A DNA stretch of 64,000 nucleotides from Paenalicyclobacillus macrosporangiidus (GTDB lineage: Bacteria; Bacillota; Bacilli; Alicyclobacillales; Alicyclobacillaceae). Within the stretch, counting starts at the first letter, position 1, and every line of letters starts with the position of its first letter. The notes beneath the pieces are model-generated. The model saw nothing but the letters and a program-made list of their open reading frames with translations, did no database searches and had not been told where the DNA came from. Positions 1 to 6,868 of the stretch are shown piece by piece. The position numbers and the translations under genes were made by a program. The DNA lies in contig NZ_FPBV01000007.1 of the NCBI RefSeq assembly GCF_900116805.1, positions 1 through 64,000 on the forward strand, read 5' to 3'.

Positions 1-104
1 AGCTTCACCTGCTTTTTCAGCTCCGCGTTTTCCCGCTCCAACGCTTCGTAGCGTTCCTGCAGGGATTCCGGTTGGTTGGTGGTCACCGTCGTCGTGTTCA
101 TCAT
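1..104 (-). CDS. tnpC: IS66-family transposase TnpC, N-terminal fragment
   Basis: Only the first 34 or so codons are present; the gene continues beyond the left window edge. Two consecutive ATG codons (102-104 and 99-101) are possible starts. The translation opens MMNTTTVTTNQPES and then becomes a charged, heptad-like helix (ERYEALERENAELKKQ). This is typical of the N-terminal leucine-zipper region of IS66 TnpC, the DDE transposase. It follows tnpB on the same strand after a gap of about 66 bases. The family assignment rests mainly on the tnpA-tnpB context, because the catalytic domain is not visible. Confidence 0.7.
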   Translation of the reverse strand, partial: MMNTTTVTTNQPESLQERYEALERENAELKKQVK

Positions 105-170
105 GCAAAAGGACTTCGACGCAGCCGCCGAAATCCCTTGTTAGAAAGGCATCTTTTGCGATTTTCCCCG

Positions 171-533
171 TCACACCACTCTCTTGGCTGAGACCTGCGG
201 GTGGGCCTTCTGCTGGGTGAGTGACAGCCCGTCCAGCAGCCAGTTCAGTTCCCGTCGGCCAATGACGACGGTCTTGCCGGCACTGGTGTCAGGCCATTGA
301 AACCGTCCACGCTCCAGGCGTCGGTAATACAGCCAGAAGCCGTTGTACTCCCAGTACAGGATTTTCAGCTTGTCCCGCTTCCGGCTACAAAAGACGAAAA
401 TGCACGGAGAAAACGGATCCAGCTCGAAAGACTCCTGAACCAAGGCTGCCAAGCCGTCGATGGATTTGCGCATGTCCGTGCTGCCGCATGCCAGGTACAC
501 ACGCAGTTCCGGTCCGGTACCGATGTTCAGCAT
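171..533 (-). CDS. tnpB: IS66-family accessory protein TnpB (IS66 Orf2)
   Basis: A 120-residue protein of the IS66 Orf2/TnpB family, required for IS66 transposition with a still unclear biochemical role. Family hallmarks are visible: an N-terminal VYLACGSTDMRKSIDGLAAL block, then IFVFCSRKRDKLKILYWEYNGFWLYYRRLERGRF split across the centre, and a C-terminal LLDGL. The length matches the family norm of about 115-120 residues. The ATG start overlaps the end of tnpA by 7 bases, indicating translational coupling. The reading frame is intact, so the element may be functional if tnpC is. Confidence 0.9.
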   Translation of the reverse strand: MLNIGTGPELRVYLACGSTDMRKSIDGLAALVQESFELDPFSPCIFVFCSRKRDKLKILYWEYNGFWLYYRRLERGRFQWPDTSAGKTVVIGRRELNWLLDGLSLTQQKAHPQVSAKRVV

Positions 534-847
534 AGGCCGGACAACGTGCGTACCACATCGCGCAGCAGTTCAGTGTCGTAACCGGGTGTGACCTCGATGA
601 TGGCCGGGCCCACACGGACGGACAGCGGTTTGTCCACCTCTCCGGTCGGTTCCTGGACATGAATGGGGACAAAACGAGGCTGCGGCTCGACCTGCTCCGC
701 CTTGAACTTGCCCACCCAATACCACAGCTGGTGCTCCTTGATCTGGTGGACAGCACACCATGCGGCGCCCGTTTGTCCGCTGGCCCGGAAGTCGGCCACG
801 CGGGCGCGCCAAAGCTCACGAAGCTCTTCCAACTCCGCTTTCGTCAC
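527..847 (-). CDS. tnpA: IS66-family accessory protein TnpA
   Basis: A 106-residue IS66 TnpA-like protein with a predicted helix-turn-helix character (ELRELWRARVADF, then SGQTGAAWCAVHQI, then HQLWYWVGKFK). A longer frame opens at 895. The GTG at 845-847 was preferred because a GGAGGG ribosome-binding site sits six bases upstream of it, and the protein then starts MTKAELEEL. It overlaps tnpB by 7 bases. Its role in transposition is known only genetically for the family. The gene appears intact. Confidence 0.85.
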   Translation of the reverse strand: MTKAELEELRELWRARVADFRASGQTGAAWCAVHQIKEHQLWYWVGKFKAEQVEPQPRFVPIHVQEPTGEVDKPLSVRVGPAIIEVTPGYDTELLRDVVRTLSGLC

Positions 848-930
848 GATGATCCCTCCATGATTGGGTTCTGGGGGAATCATCTCGCAGACCAAGGCTT
901 GGCGCTAGGTGTGGACTATTTGACGCTTAC

Positions 931-1223
931 GTCGCAAGCATGCGCCGAACGTATGACCGATTCGAAGTCGCGCAGGTTTTGGTTTACAATGGGCGACGGT
1001 TGGCTCATGTTTTGGCACATGATTGGTCCATCTTATTGACCCATCTGTTCCGTCATTGAGCGGGTCGCTCGTGACAGGCAGTCCGGAGTCTGGCGAGTCT
1101 GATGTGGGACGCACGCGTGAGAGGTAGGCGCACGGGTGGGAGGGACGCGTGCGAGGCACGACGGAGCCAGCATGGGGACGAATTTCTCGTGATACAGGAC
1201 AGAGCGGCACAGGAGGCACGGCG
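931..1223. other. Spacer between IS66 end and the RluA-type gene
   Basis: This 293-base spacer holds no convincing gene. It begins with the predicted 8-bp target-site copy of the IS66 insertion. A TACAAT hexamer lies near 978 and could be a -10 element, but no good -35 partner is seen. The sequence GGGACGC-ACGCGTG recurs in altered form as GGGACGCGTGCGAG within about 45 bases (roughly 1107-1155). The ribosome-binding site of the next gene is at 1211-1216. Confidence 0.4.
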
Positions 1224-2246
1224 ATGGTCGAAATCGAGGTCGGGCCGATGGAGGCAGGGAAGAAGGTCCACCGGTGGATGCGGCAATTGTTGCCCGGTAT
1301 CCCCCTATCCGGGATCCACAAGATGATCCGGACAGGGCGCGTGAAGCGAAACGGGAAGCGCGTGAAGCCGGACGATGTTCTCACCGAGGGTGATGTCGTC
1401 CGCCTCTACATGGCAGAGGAGGACTTTTCACAGGTGAGCAAGCCGGTGCGGAAATACCAGGGCGTTCCTACGGACATCGAGATTGTGTACGAGGATGACG
1501 ACCTGATTGCGGTCAACAAGCCGGCAGGGTTGTTGACCCACGGGGCGCCCGGGGAGCACAAGGACACCCTGGCCAACCGCGTGGCGGCACATCTGTACGC
1601 GCGGGGCGATCTCGATGCCCGGCGTTTCGTCCCTGCGCCCGCACATCGGCTGGACCGCAACACAAGCGGACTGGTTCTGTTCGCCAAACATGGGGAGGCG
1701 GCGCGAAAGATTGCCGCCGACCTCCAGGAGCACCGCATTCGGAAATGGTATGTGGCCATCGTGCGCGGCGTTGTTCCGCCGGAGGGACAGGTCGTGGCCC
1801 GACTGGAACGGGAGGAGCGCCGGAATCGCACCTTTGTGCTGGAACAATCTCCGGAACAGGGGAAGGACGCGATCACGCGGTTCCGGCGGCTGGCACAGGC
1901 TCATCAGACCAGCGTGGTGTGCGTGGAGTTGGTCACCGGTCGGACCCACCAGATTCGGGCCCACTTCGCCCACCTGGGATATCCGCTGTGGGGAGACGTG
2001 AAATACGGTGGTGCCAGACCCGTTGCCGGCCCCCCTGCAGTTTCCACGAGGCACGCGAACCGGGAACCGCATCGGGATCCGAATCTCGAACCGCATCAAT
2101 GGCTGCACGCCGGTTGGCTCCAATTGGCGGACGGGCGCCTATTGCACGCCCCTTTGCCGGAATCGTTCCGCCGGATGTTGCACCGGCTCGGTTACAGTTC
2201 TCACGAGGTGATGGACCTGGATCGAGCAGTGCCATGGCCTACATAA
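1224..2246 (+). CDS. RluA-family RNA pseudouridine synthase
   Basis: A 340-residue enzyme expected to isomerise uridine to pseudouridine in ribosomal or transfer RNA. An S4-like RNA-binding region occupies roughly residues 20-70 (HKMIRTGRVKRNGKRV). The catalytic RluA core follows, with the signature HRLDRNTSGL carrying the catalytic aspartate at about residue 144, and a later RTHQIRAHFAHLG motif. The ATG at 1224 was chosen over an upstream frame opening at 1149 because AGGAGG lies seven bases before it. Bacillota carry several RluA paralogues (RluB-, YjbO-, YhcT- and YlyB-like), so the exact target uridine cannot be assigned. It stands alone, downstream of the IS66 end and convergent with the thioesterase gene. 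Confidence 0.88.
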   Translation: MVEIEVGPMEAGKKVHRWMRQLLPGIPLSGIHKMIRTGRVKRNGKRVKPDDVLTEGDVVRLYMAEEDFSQVSKPVRKYQGVPTDIEIVYEDDDLIAVNKPAGLLTHGAPGEHKDTLANRVAAHLYARGDLDARRFVPAPAHRLDRNTSGLVLFAKHGEAARKIAADLQEHRIRKWYVAIVRGVVPPEGQVVARLEREERRNRTFVLEQSPEQGKDAITRFRRLAQAHQTSVVCVELVTGRTHQIRAHFAHLGYPLWGDVKYGGARPVAGPPAVSTRHANREPHRDPNLEPHQWLHAGWLQLADGRLLHAPLPESFRRMLHRLGYSSHEVMDLDRAVPWPT

Positions 2247-2262
2247 GACGGAAGGCGCCATC

Positions 2263-2278
2263 CCCCGCCGGGGCGGGG
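2263..2278. other. GC-rich hairpin after the pseudouridine synthase gene
   Basis: CCCCGCC at 2263-2269 and GGCGGGG at 2272-2278 form a 7-bp inverted repeat with a two-base centre (effectively a smaller stem with a 4-base loop). No T-tract follows, so it is not a standard intrinsic terminator. It may stabilise the 3' end of the message or be incidental in GC-rich DNA. Confidence 0.25.
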
Positions 2279-2324
2279 TGAAGCGCCGAGGGTCCCGTAG
2301 TCAGCCGGAACGCTATGAGCTGTT

Positions 2325-2434
2325 GGCTCCACCGGGCTCAACCCCATTTAGCCGTCCTCAACCGTCCTCAACCCGGTTCAGACGGGTTCAGACCGGCCCA
2401 ACCTGGTGTAATCGGGCTAAACCTGGCTCAACCG
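2325..2434. repeat. Eleven-unit, exactly 10-bp degenerate tandem array
   Basis: Eleven consecutive 10-base units occur with no phase slip. The consensus is close to GGYTCAACCN: GGCTCCACCG, GGCTCAACCC, CATTTAGCCG, TCCTCAACCG, TCCTCAACCC, GGTTCAGACG, GGTTCAGACC, GGCCCAACCT, GGTGTAATCG, GGCTAAACCT and GGCTCAACCG. The array fills most of the spacer between two convergent genes and runs 7 bases into the stop end of the thioesterase gene. A 10-bp unit does not preserve codons, which argues for a non-coding origin. Function unknown. Confidence 0.75.
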
Positions 2435-2964
2435 GACACCAAGGGCGGCATCACGTGCGCGCGAAATGCGTCCGGGACGCGCACGGGTTTGCGGGTGCCG
2501 GGATCGACGGTGACGACGACGAACTCGGCGTCCAGGACGAGTTCGTCTCGCTGATTCGTGATCCACTGACCCATGCGCATACTGGTGTTGCCGACGGATG
2601 TCAGCCGTGTTCGGACCCGCAGCCGGTCGTTCTGGAAGGCTTCCCGGCGATAGTTCGCGCTGACATGCGCGACCACGGTCACGACTCCGAGCCTGCGCAG
2701 GGTTTCATAGTCGAATCCGCACCGTTCGTACCAATCCTCGCGGCCCCACTCCAGATATTCGAGAAACTTTGCATTGTTGACGTGGCCATTGACGTCGATC
2801 TCGGTGGACCGGACAATCAACTCCAGTTCTGACTCCACGCCATGCGCCTCCGGCGCCACGCCTTGTCTCTCCGGCGGCATGCCTGTGCCATCCGTCGTTC
2901 CTGGCTGCGCCGTCGCCCCTGATCTCTTCGTCACATTTGATGGCTCCATCGCATCCGACCGCAT
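2428..2964 (-). CDS. Acyl-CoA/acyl-ACP thioesterase, hotdog fold (YbgC/FatA-like)
   Basis: A 178-residue protein whose residues from about 46 on form a single 4-hydroxybenzoyl-CoA-thioesterase-type hotdog domain. The signature DVNGHVNNAKFLEYLEWGRE includes the family's conserved aspartate and the HVNN turn of the acyl-ACP thioesterase group. It is expected to hydrolyse acyl-CoA or acyl-ACP thioesters in the cytoplasm; the substrate is unknown. The first 45 residues are low-complexity and rich in Gly, Pro and Thr. The true start may therefore be a downstream Met such as residue 6 or 29. A GGAGG near 2985 lies 14 bases before the ATG at 2964, so the start is uncertain. Transcribed towards the 10-bp array. 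Confidence 0.8.
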   Translation of the reverse strand: MRSDAMEPSNVTKRSGATAQPGTTDGTGMPPERQGVAPEAHGVESELELIVRSTEIDVNGHVNNAKFLEYLEWGREDWYERCGFDYETLRRLGVVTVVAHVSANYRREAFQNDRLRVRTRLTSVGNTSMRMGQWITNQRDELVLDAEFVVVTVDPGTRKPVRVPDAFRAHVMPPLVSG

Positions 2965-3042
2965 GGTTTAACATCGCACCTCCAACGTCTTCATGCACAC
3001 CTGTGGTGGACACCGGTTCCAGCATATCATGGACACACGGGG

Positions 3043-3110
3043 AATCACACGGACGCGGGAAATCACACGCGCCCTGTCCGGCGCACAGGATTTTTCTCAC
3101 GTTTCTCACG
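3043..3110. repeat. Short direct repeats in the divergent spacer
   Basis: AATCACACG occurs at 3043-3051 and again at 3061-3069, an 18-base spacing. TTTCTCACG then occurs twice in perfect tandem at 3093-3110. These sit upstream of both the minus-strand thioesterase gene and the plus-strand small ORF. They could be regulator-binding repeats, but no promoter could be confidently placed beside them. Confidence 0.4.
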
Positions 3111-3209
3111 CGGGATTGAATGAGACACGCTTCGGCCGACATACGTGTAAACCGAGGCGTTCGCGAAGGGTGCGCGCGGCCCAATCTGTCGGAGCGCTTC
3201 GGTGGTGCG

Positions 3210-3419
3210 TTGCAGGTAAACGCTTACTGGCTGTACTATCATCTGGCGGACGACGAGCACGCCTACCAAGAAGGTCCTTTTTCGTCATTCGCGGAGGCAA
3301 GGAGGGTCGCACACGAGGCCGATCAGGATCTGTACCCAGTGGACATCTGGATCCAAACCGGCTTCGAGACGGTGTGGAGACAGACGCGACGAACTACAAC
3401 GCGTGCCATCTTTGGTTGA
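3210..3419 (+). CDS. Hypothetical small protein
   Basis: A frame open from 3120 encodes a protein-like C-terminal part. It has aromatic and acidic residues in a patterned sequence (NAYWLYYHLADDEHAYQEG, then SSFAEARRVAHEADQDLYPV and DIWIQTGFETVW). A TTG at 3210 gives a 69-residue product; the upstream ATG at 3120 lacks a ribosome-binding site and adds a low-complexity arginine-rich tail. No family is recognised. A strong intrinsic terminator about 40 bases downstream (3459-3486) suggests that a transcript really ends here. The start codon is uncertain. Confidence 0.45.
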   Translation: MQVNAYWLYYHLADDEHAYQEGPFSSFAEARRVAHEADQDLYPVDIWIQTGFETVWRQTRRTTTRAIFG

Positions 3420-3458
3420 CTGGCGGTTCAGAGACAAGACGCAAGGATCCCTTCCGAA

Positions 3459-3486
3459 GGCGGACCCACAGGTCCGCCCTTGTTCG
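3459..3486 (+). terminator. Intrinsic terminator
   Basis: A perfect 8-bp stem GGCGGACC / GGTCCGCC (3459-3466 and 3471-3478) encloses a CACA loop and is followed by CTTGTTC. It separates the small ORF from the M23 peptidase gene. Confidence 0.75.
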
Positions 3487-3504
3487 TGCCTTGCGTGCGG
3501 GACC

Positions 3505-3537
3505 GGCGGGTCACTGGCGGGTCACACGTGGGTCACC
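3505..3537. repeat. Three tandem 11-bp repeats upstream of the M23 peptidase gene
   Basis: Three adjacent 11-base units, GGCGGGTCACT, GGCGGGTCACA and CGTGGGTCACC, place the core GGGTCAC at 3508, 3519 and 3530, exactly 11 bp apart. Such helical phasing is typical of cooperative binding sites for dimeric activators. The array lies just after the preceding terminator and about 150 bases before the M23 gene, a plausible operator position. A TGGCAAT direct repeat follows at about 3544-3557. The binding protein is unknown. Confidence 0.5.
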
Positions 3538-3687
3538 GGGATATGGCAATTGGCAATCGCCGGCCCACTGGGTACGGACGGGCAGGAATAGCCATCCTCC
3601 GACGGGGACAGGGTAACAAGGGGAGCACCGGGCCGTGTGTTCCGTGTGGCGAACAGGACCCGTACACCTGTCCCGGGGGGTTGGGCG

Positions 3688-4683
3688 ATGAACAAACGAC
3701 GGTTCTTCGTGATGGTGTGTGCCCTCTTGGCGATGGTCGCCGGTTGGGCTCCGGACAGTCTGGTGAGTGCCGCAGAGCGCAAGACGCAGGAGGAGCTGTT
3801 GCCCATCTACCGGAAGGCGGCCGCAGACACCGGGGTCAGCTGGACGTTGCTGGCGGCGGTGGATCGATACGCCGAGCTGATGAAGACGAAAGGTGACCTG
3901 GAGCGCCATCCGTTTTACGGGTTCGCCTTCGAGCCCGCCGCGTGGGCAGGCATCGACAATCCCAACTGGCTCGACATCGATCCGACGACCATCAGCCTGT
4001 TTCATGGGCTCGGCCGTGACGGAAACGGGGACGGGATGGCGTTGCCTTGGGATCCGCAGGATCGTATCCCTGTCCTTGCCGAGTGGCTGGACGAGTTGTC
4101 CGGCGAAGACGATGGGGAGGTGGCCATCTGGGATCTGTTCCAGGACCCGGTGGCCATGGACCGCATCGCGGCCTTTCAGACGTTATTCGACAGGTACGGC
4201 TTGAATCCCAAAGGCCACTGCTTTCCCGTGTGGAAACGAGCCGACTACGCGGTCAAGCACAACTTCGGAGCCGGCAGGAGCTGGGGCGGACGGCGGATTC
4301 ACGAGGGTGTCGACATCTTCGCACCATCCGGCACACCCGTGTTGGCCTGCAGTTACGGTTACGTGGAACTGATGGGTTGGAACCGGTATGGCGGTTGGCG
4401 GATCGGGATCCGCGACGTCAACAACATGTATTATTACTATGCACACCTGTCCAGCTACGCCAAGGGGTTGAAGCGAGGCGACGTGGTGGAACCGGGCCAA
4501 GTCATCGGGTACGTGGGCCGCAGCGGGTACGGTCCACCGGGAACCAGTGGGAAATTTCCGCCGCATCTGCACTTCGGCGTCTACCGGGACACGGGACGGG
4601 GGGAGTGGGCCATCAACCCGTCCAGCCTGTTGACGCAATGGCAGACATTGCCGCAGCCGGCACGCCCGGGTCCGTCCAAGTGA
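3688..4683 (+). CDS. Secreted M23-family peptidase (LytM-like)
   Basis: A 331-residue exported zinc metallopeptidase likely to cut peptidoglycan cross-bridges or to regulate wall hydrolysis. The ATG at 3688 follows a GGGGGG purine tract and opens a Sec-type signal peptide (MNKRRFF, then hydrophobic VMVCALLAMVAGWA, cleavage near residue 30). Residues 35-190 form a helical region of unknown fold. The C-terminal M23 domain carries HxxxD (H205, D209) and HLH (H293, H295), the zinc and catalytic residues, so it looks active. The gene is solitary, with phased 11-bp repeats upstream. It resembles wall endopeptidases seen near sporulation or stress genes in Bacillales, but its specific role is not evident. 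Confidence 0.85.
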   Translation: MNKRRFFVMVCALLAMVAGWAPDSLVSAAERKTQEELLPIYRKAAADTGVSWTLLAAVDRYAELMKTKGDLERHPFYGFAFEPAAWAGIDNPNWLDIDPTTISLFHGLGRDGNGDGMALPWDPQDRIPVLAEWLDELSGEDDGEVAIWDLFQDPVAMDRIAAFQTLFDRYGLNPKGHCFPVWKRADYAVKHNFGAGRSWGGRRIHEGVDIFAPSGTPVLACSYGYVELMGWNRYGGWRIGIRDVNNMYYYYAHLSSYAKGLKRGDVVEPGQVIGYVGRSGYGPPGTSGKFPPHLHFGVYRDTGRGEWAINPSSLLTQWQTLPQPARPGPSK

Positions 4684-4698
4684 CCCGGGGCATGTCAT

Positions 4699-5109
4699 TC
4701 AATGAATCCGTTTCAGGGTGTCGCACAGTTTTCTGGCTTGTTGCGCTGCCGCCCGTTCCTTCAATCCCAGCGCACGAAGATCCTCATCAAATGCGCGCCG
4801 ACCGTCCAGTTGGGCGCCGACCAGCTCGTGCACGGCACGCCTGGATTGAATCAGCTCCTGAACCAGGTGGTACGCATGTTGCAGGTGGGGTCGATCACCG
4901 TCGTCGGCACTGCGAACCCTGCTGTCGAGCCCCTGTGCCAGGCGCTCCAGCTTCGTCAACGCTTGTCCGTTGACGGTGTGCAACCGTTTGAGGGCGCCCG
5001 CCTCGGGCGTCTCAAAACCGTACCATGTCTGTGACAGGTTTGCGCCTTCCTGCTCCAACGCCCAGACGTCCTGTGCCAACCGAAGAAGCGCGTCCGCAGT
5101 TTCCACCAC
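4699..5109 (-). CDS. Hypothetical helical protein
   Basis: A 136-residue protein of unrecognised family, almost entirely predicted helix. It has charged heptad-like stretches (ALLRLAQDVWALEQEG near the N-terminus and RAAAQQARKLCDTLKRIH at the C-terminus), no signal peptide and no membrane segment. A longer frame starts with ATG at 5130. The GTG at 5107-5109 was chosen because AGGAGG lies six bases before it, inside that longer frame, whereas the ATG has no ribosome-binding site. It ends 15 bases from the convergent M23 gene. Nothing in the neighbourhood indicates a role. Confidence 0.6.
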   Translation of the reverse strand: MVETADALLRLAQDVWALEQEGANLSQTWYGFETPEAGALKRLHTVNGQALTKLERLAQGLDSRVRSADDGDRPHLQHAYHLVQELIQSRRAVHELVGAQLDGRRAFDEDLRALGLKERAAAQQARKLCDTLKRIH

Positions 5110-5206
5110 CGTCTTCCTCCTCTCCGGCATACGAACAGGTGCGTGCGTTATCCTAACCCCAACCCATCGTTCTATTCATGAACGCAGTCTCCGCGGCGAG
5201 GTTGGG

Positions 5207-5236
5207 TTGACGCCAGGCATGAGAATTGCGGATACT
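5207..5236 (+). promoter_or_regulatory. Candidate sigma-A promoter for the thioesterase-asparaginase pair
   Basis: TTGACG at 5207-5212 and GATACT at 5231-5236 are separated by 18 bases. The predicted transcript would start about 55-60 bases before the ATG at 5302. Confidence 0.4.
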
Positions 5237-5301
5237 GGGATGTGGCCCCTGCGAGGACGACCCATCGGAGACGAGCCATCGGAAGGGAGGAGAGAGGCTG
5301 G

Positions 5302-5796
5302 ATGGATCCCAAACCGTGCCGCATGTCGCGTACCGTCATGACCGATTTGGTGCTGCCGCCTGACACCAACAATCACGGGACCATCTTCGGCGGCAACGTG
5401 ATGCGGTACATCGATAAGATCGCCAGCATCGCCTGCATGCGCCATGCGCGCAAGCCGGTGGTCACCGCGTCCAGCGACAGTCTTGATTTTCTGGAACCGA
5501 TCCGCGTGGGGGAAGCGGTGCGCCTTGAGGCGTTCGTCACCTGGACCCACAAAACCTCCATGGAGGTGTTCGTCCGGGTCGAATCTGAAAACCTGATGAC
5601 CGGTGAGGTGAAGACCACCGCCCGGGCCTATTTGACCTTTGTCGCCATCGGGCCTGACGGGCGGCCGACCGAAGTGCCCCCCGTGTATCCCGAGACCGAC
5701 GAGGAGCGTCACCACTACGAAACCGCGCCCGCGCGGTACGAACTGCGCCGGCAGCGAAAACTTGTGCAGAGAACAAAGAGGGATCCGAATGAGTGA
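5302..5796 (+). CDS. Acyl-CoA thioesterase, YkhA/BACH type
   Basis: A 164-residue single-hotdog acyl-CoA hydrolase of the YkhA/YciA/BACH group, expected to release free fatty acids from acyl-CoAs in the cytoplasm. Conserved blocks are visible: LPPDTNNHGTIFGGNVMRYID near residues 18-38 (split by the family's conserved Asn-His-Gly-Thr-Gly/Phe-Gly-Gly turn), VVTASSDSLDFLEPIRVGE, and a KTSMEVFVRVE strand. The ATG at 5302 was chosen because GGGAGGAG lies about nine bases upstream. Its stop overlaps the next gene by 8 bases. The highly charged C-terminal tail (RRQRKLVQRTKR) is typical of Bacillus homologues. Confidence 0.85.
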   Translation: MDPKPCRMSRTVMTDLVLPPDTNNHGTIFGGNVMRYIDKIASIACMRHARKPVVTASSDSLDFLEPIRVGEAVRLEAFVTWTHKTSMEVFVRVESENLMTGEVKTTARAYLTFVAIGPDGRPTEVPPVYPETDEERHHYETAPARYELRRQRKLVQRTKRDPNE

Positions 5797-6802
5797 ACTG
5801 TTGGTCGAAGTCGTCCGCGGTCCGCTGGTGGAGAGCCGTCATCTGGGGGACATCGCGGTGGTGGACACCGAGGGACGCGTCCTCTGGTCCGCAGGCAATC
5901 CGCACCGGGTGACGTACGCCCGCTCGTCAGCGAAACCATTGCAGGCGCTGCCGTTGGTCGAGAGCGGCGCGGCGGACGCGTTTGGAATGAGTGACGAGGA
6001 GATTGCGCTCGCCTGCGCTTCCCACAGCGGCGAGGAGGCGCACACAGAGCGCGTGCTGGCATTTTTGCAGCGGATTGGCATCCATTCCAGCCATCTCCGG
6101 TGTGGCGCCCATCCCCCGTATCACGCGCCGTCGTACGAGCGGCTGCTTCGCAGCGGCGCGTCGCCGGAGGCCATCCACAACAACTGTTCCGGCAAGCACG
6201 CCGGTATGCTGGCGCTCGCTAAATTTCTCGGAGCCGATCTCGATACATACCTGGAGCCGGATCATCCGGTGCAACGCCTCATTCTGCAAGCGGTCGCGGA
6301 GGTCACCGGCGTCCCGGAGGAAGACATCGTGCTCGGTACGGACGGGTGCGGGGTTCCCGTGTTCGGACTGCCCCAGGATCGCCTCGCCCGCGCGTATGCC
6401 CACTTCAGCGCACCGTCTGCAACGGTCCTCGGGACCCGCCGGGCGGCCGCTATGGAGCGGATCGCCCGGGCGATGGTGTCCCATCCGCACCTGGTGGCGG
6501 GGACAGAGCGGTTTTGTACTGATCTGATGTGCGCCGGCCAGGGTACCGTGCTCGGCAAGGCCGGAGCGGAAGGGGTGTACTGCGCAGGCGTGATGGGGAA
6601 AGGCATCGGACTGTGCGTAAAGGTGGACGACGGGAACGCACGCGCCGCGTATCCTGCCGTGGTGGAGACCCTGGCGCAGGCCGGGCTCGTCCCCGAAGCG
6701 GTGGTGTCGAAGCTCCAGGCCTTTCGCCGGCCGCAGCTGCGCAATCATGCCGGGACCTGGGTCGGCGAGATCCGGCCTGCGTTCCAATTGTCGAAGCACT
6801 GA
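5789..6802 (+). CDS. Type II asparaginase family protein
   Basis: A 337-residue member of the asparaginase II family (the Rhizobium etli AnsA-like group, unrelated to E. coli AnsB), predicted to hydrolyse L-asparagine to aspartate and ammonia. Supporting motifs are YARSSAKPLQALPLVESGAA (start of domain), ACASHSGEE, NNCSGKHAGML and DGCGVPVFGLP, all conserved in this family. The length matches the usual 330-340 residues. The start ATG overlaps the end of the thioesterase gene by 8 bases, so the two are coupled. No ribosome-binding site independent of the upstream gene is obvious. There is no signal peptide, so it is cytoplasmic. Confidence 0.85.
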   Translation: MSELLVEVVRGPLVESRHLGDIAVVDTEGRVLWSAGNPHRVTYARSSAKPLQALPLVESGAADAFGMSDEEIALACASHSGEEAHTERVLAFLQRIGIHSSHLRCGAHPPYHAPSYERLLRSGASPEAIHNNCSGKHAGMLALAKFLGADLDTYLEPDHPVQRLILQAVAEVTGVPEEDIVLGTDGCGVPVFGLPQDRLARAYAHFSAPSATVLGTRRAAAMERIARAMVSHPHLVAGTERFCTDLMCAGQGTVLGKAGAEGVYCAGVMGKGIGLCVKVDDGNARAAYPAVVETLAQAGLVPEAVVSKLQAFRRPQLRNHAGTWVGEIRPAFQLSKH

Positions 6803-6868
6803 ACCATGACTGAGCAAACACGCCTGACGGGCCTGGTTTCGGCCGCGGGCGCTTGGGAGTGGAATGTT

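Larger units (their letters stand above)
1..930 (-). mobile_element. IS66-family insertion sequence, partial (tnpA/tnpB side and one end)
   Basis: The element carries the typical IS66 minus-strand order tnpA (527-847), tnpB (171-533) and the start of tnpC (104 down to 1). The end upstream of tnpA lies at 930: read on the minus strand the terminus is GTAAGCGTCAAATAGTCCAC, and IS66-family ends characteristically begin GTAA. The other end and most of tnpC lie outside the window. IS66 elements usually duplicate 8 bp of target, so 931-938 (GTCGCAAG) is the predicted flanking copy. No gene is visibly broken at the insertion point. Confidence 0.85.

Noticed and set aside
2278-2832. A 184-codon plus-strand frame through the 10-bp array and antisense to the thioesterase gene
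   Set aside because: No ribosome-binding site; the C-terminal part is the antisense of a conserved hotdog domain, and 10-bp units do not preserve codons.
2705-3184. Alternative minus-strand frame starting near 2983 with GGAGG four bases before its ATG
   Set aside because: It is out of frame with the conserved thioesterase domain and its translation has no family features, so the attractive start is probably coincidence.
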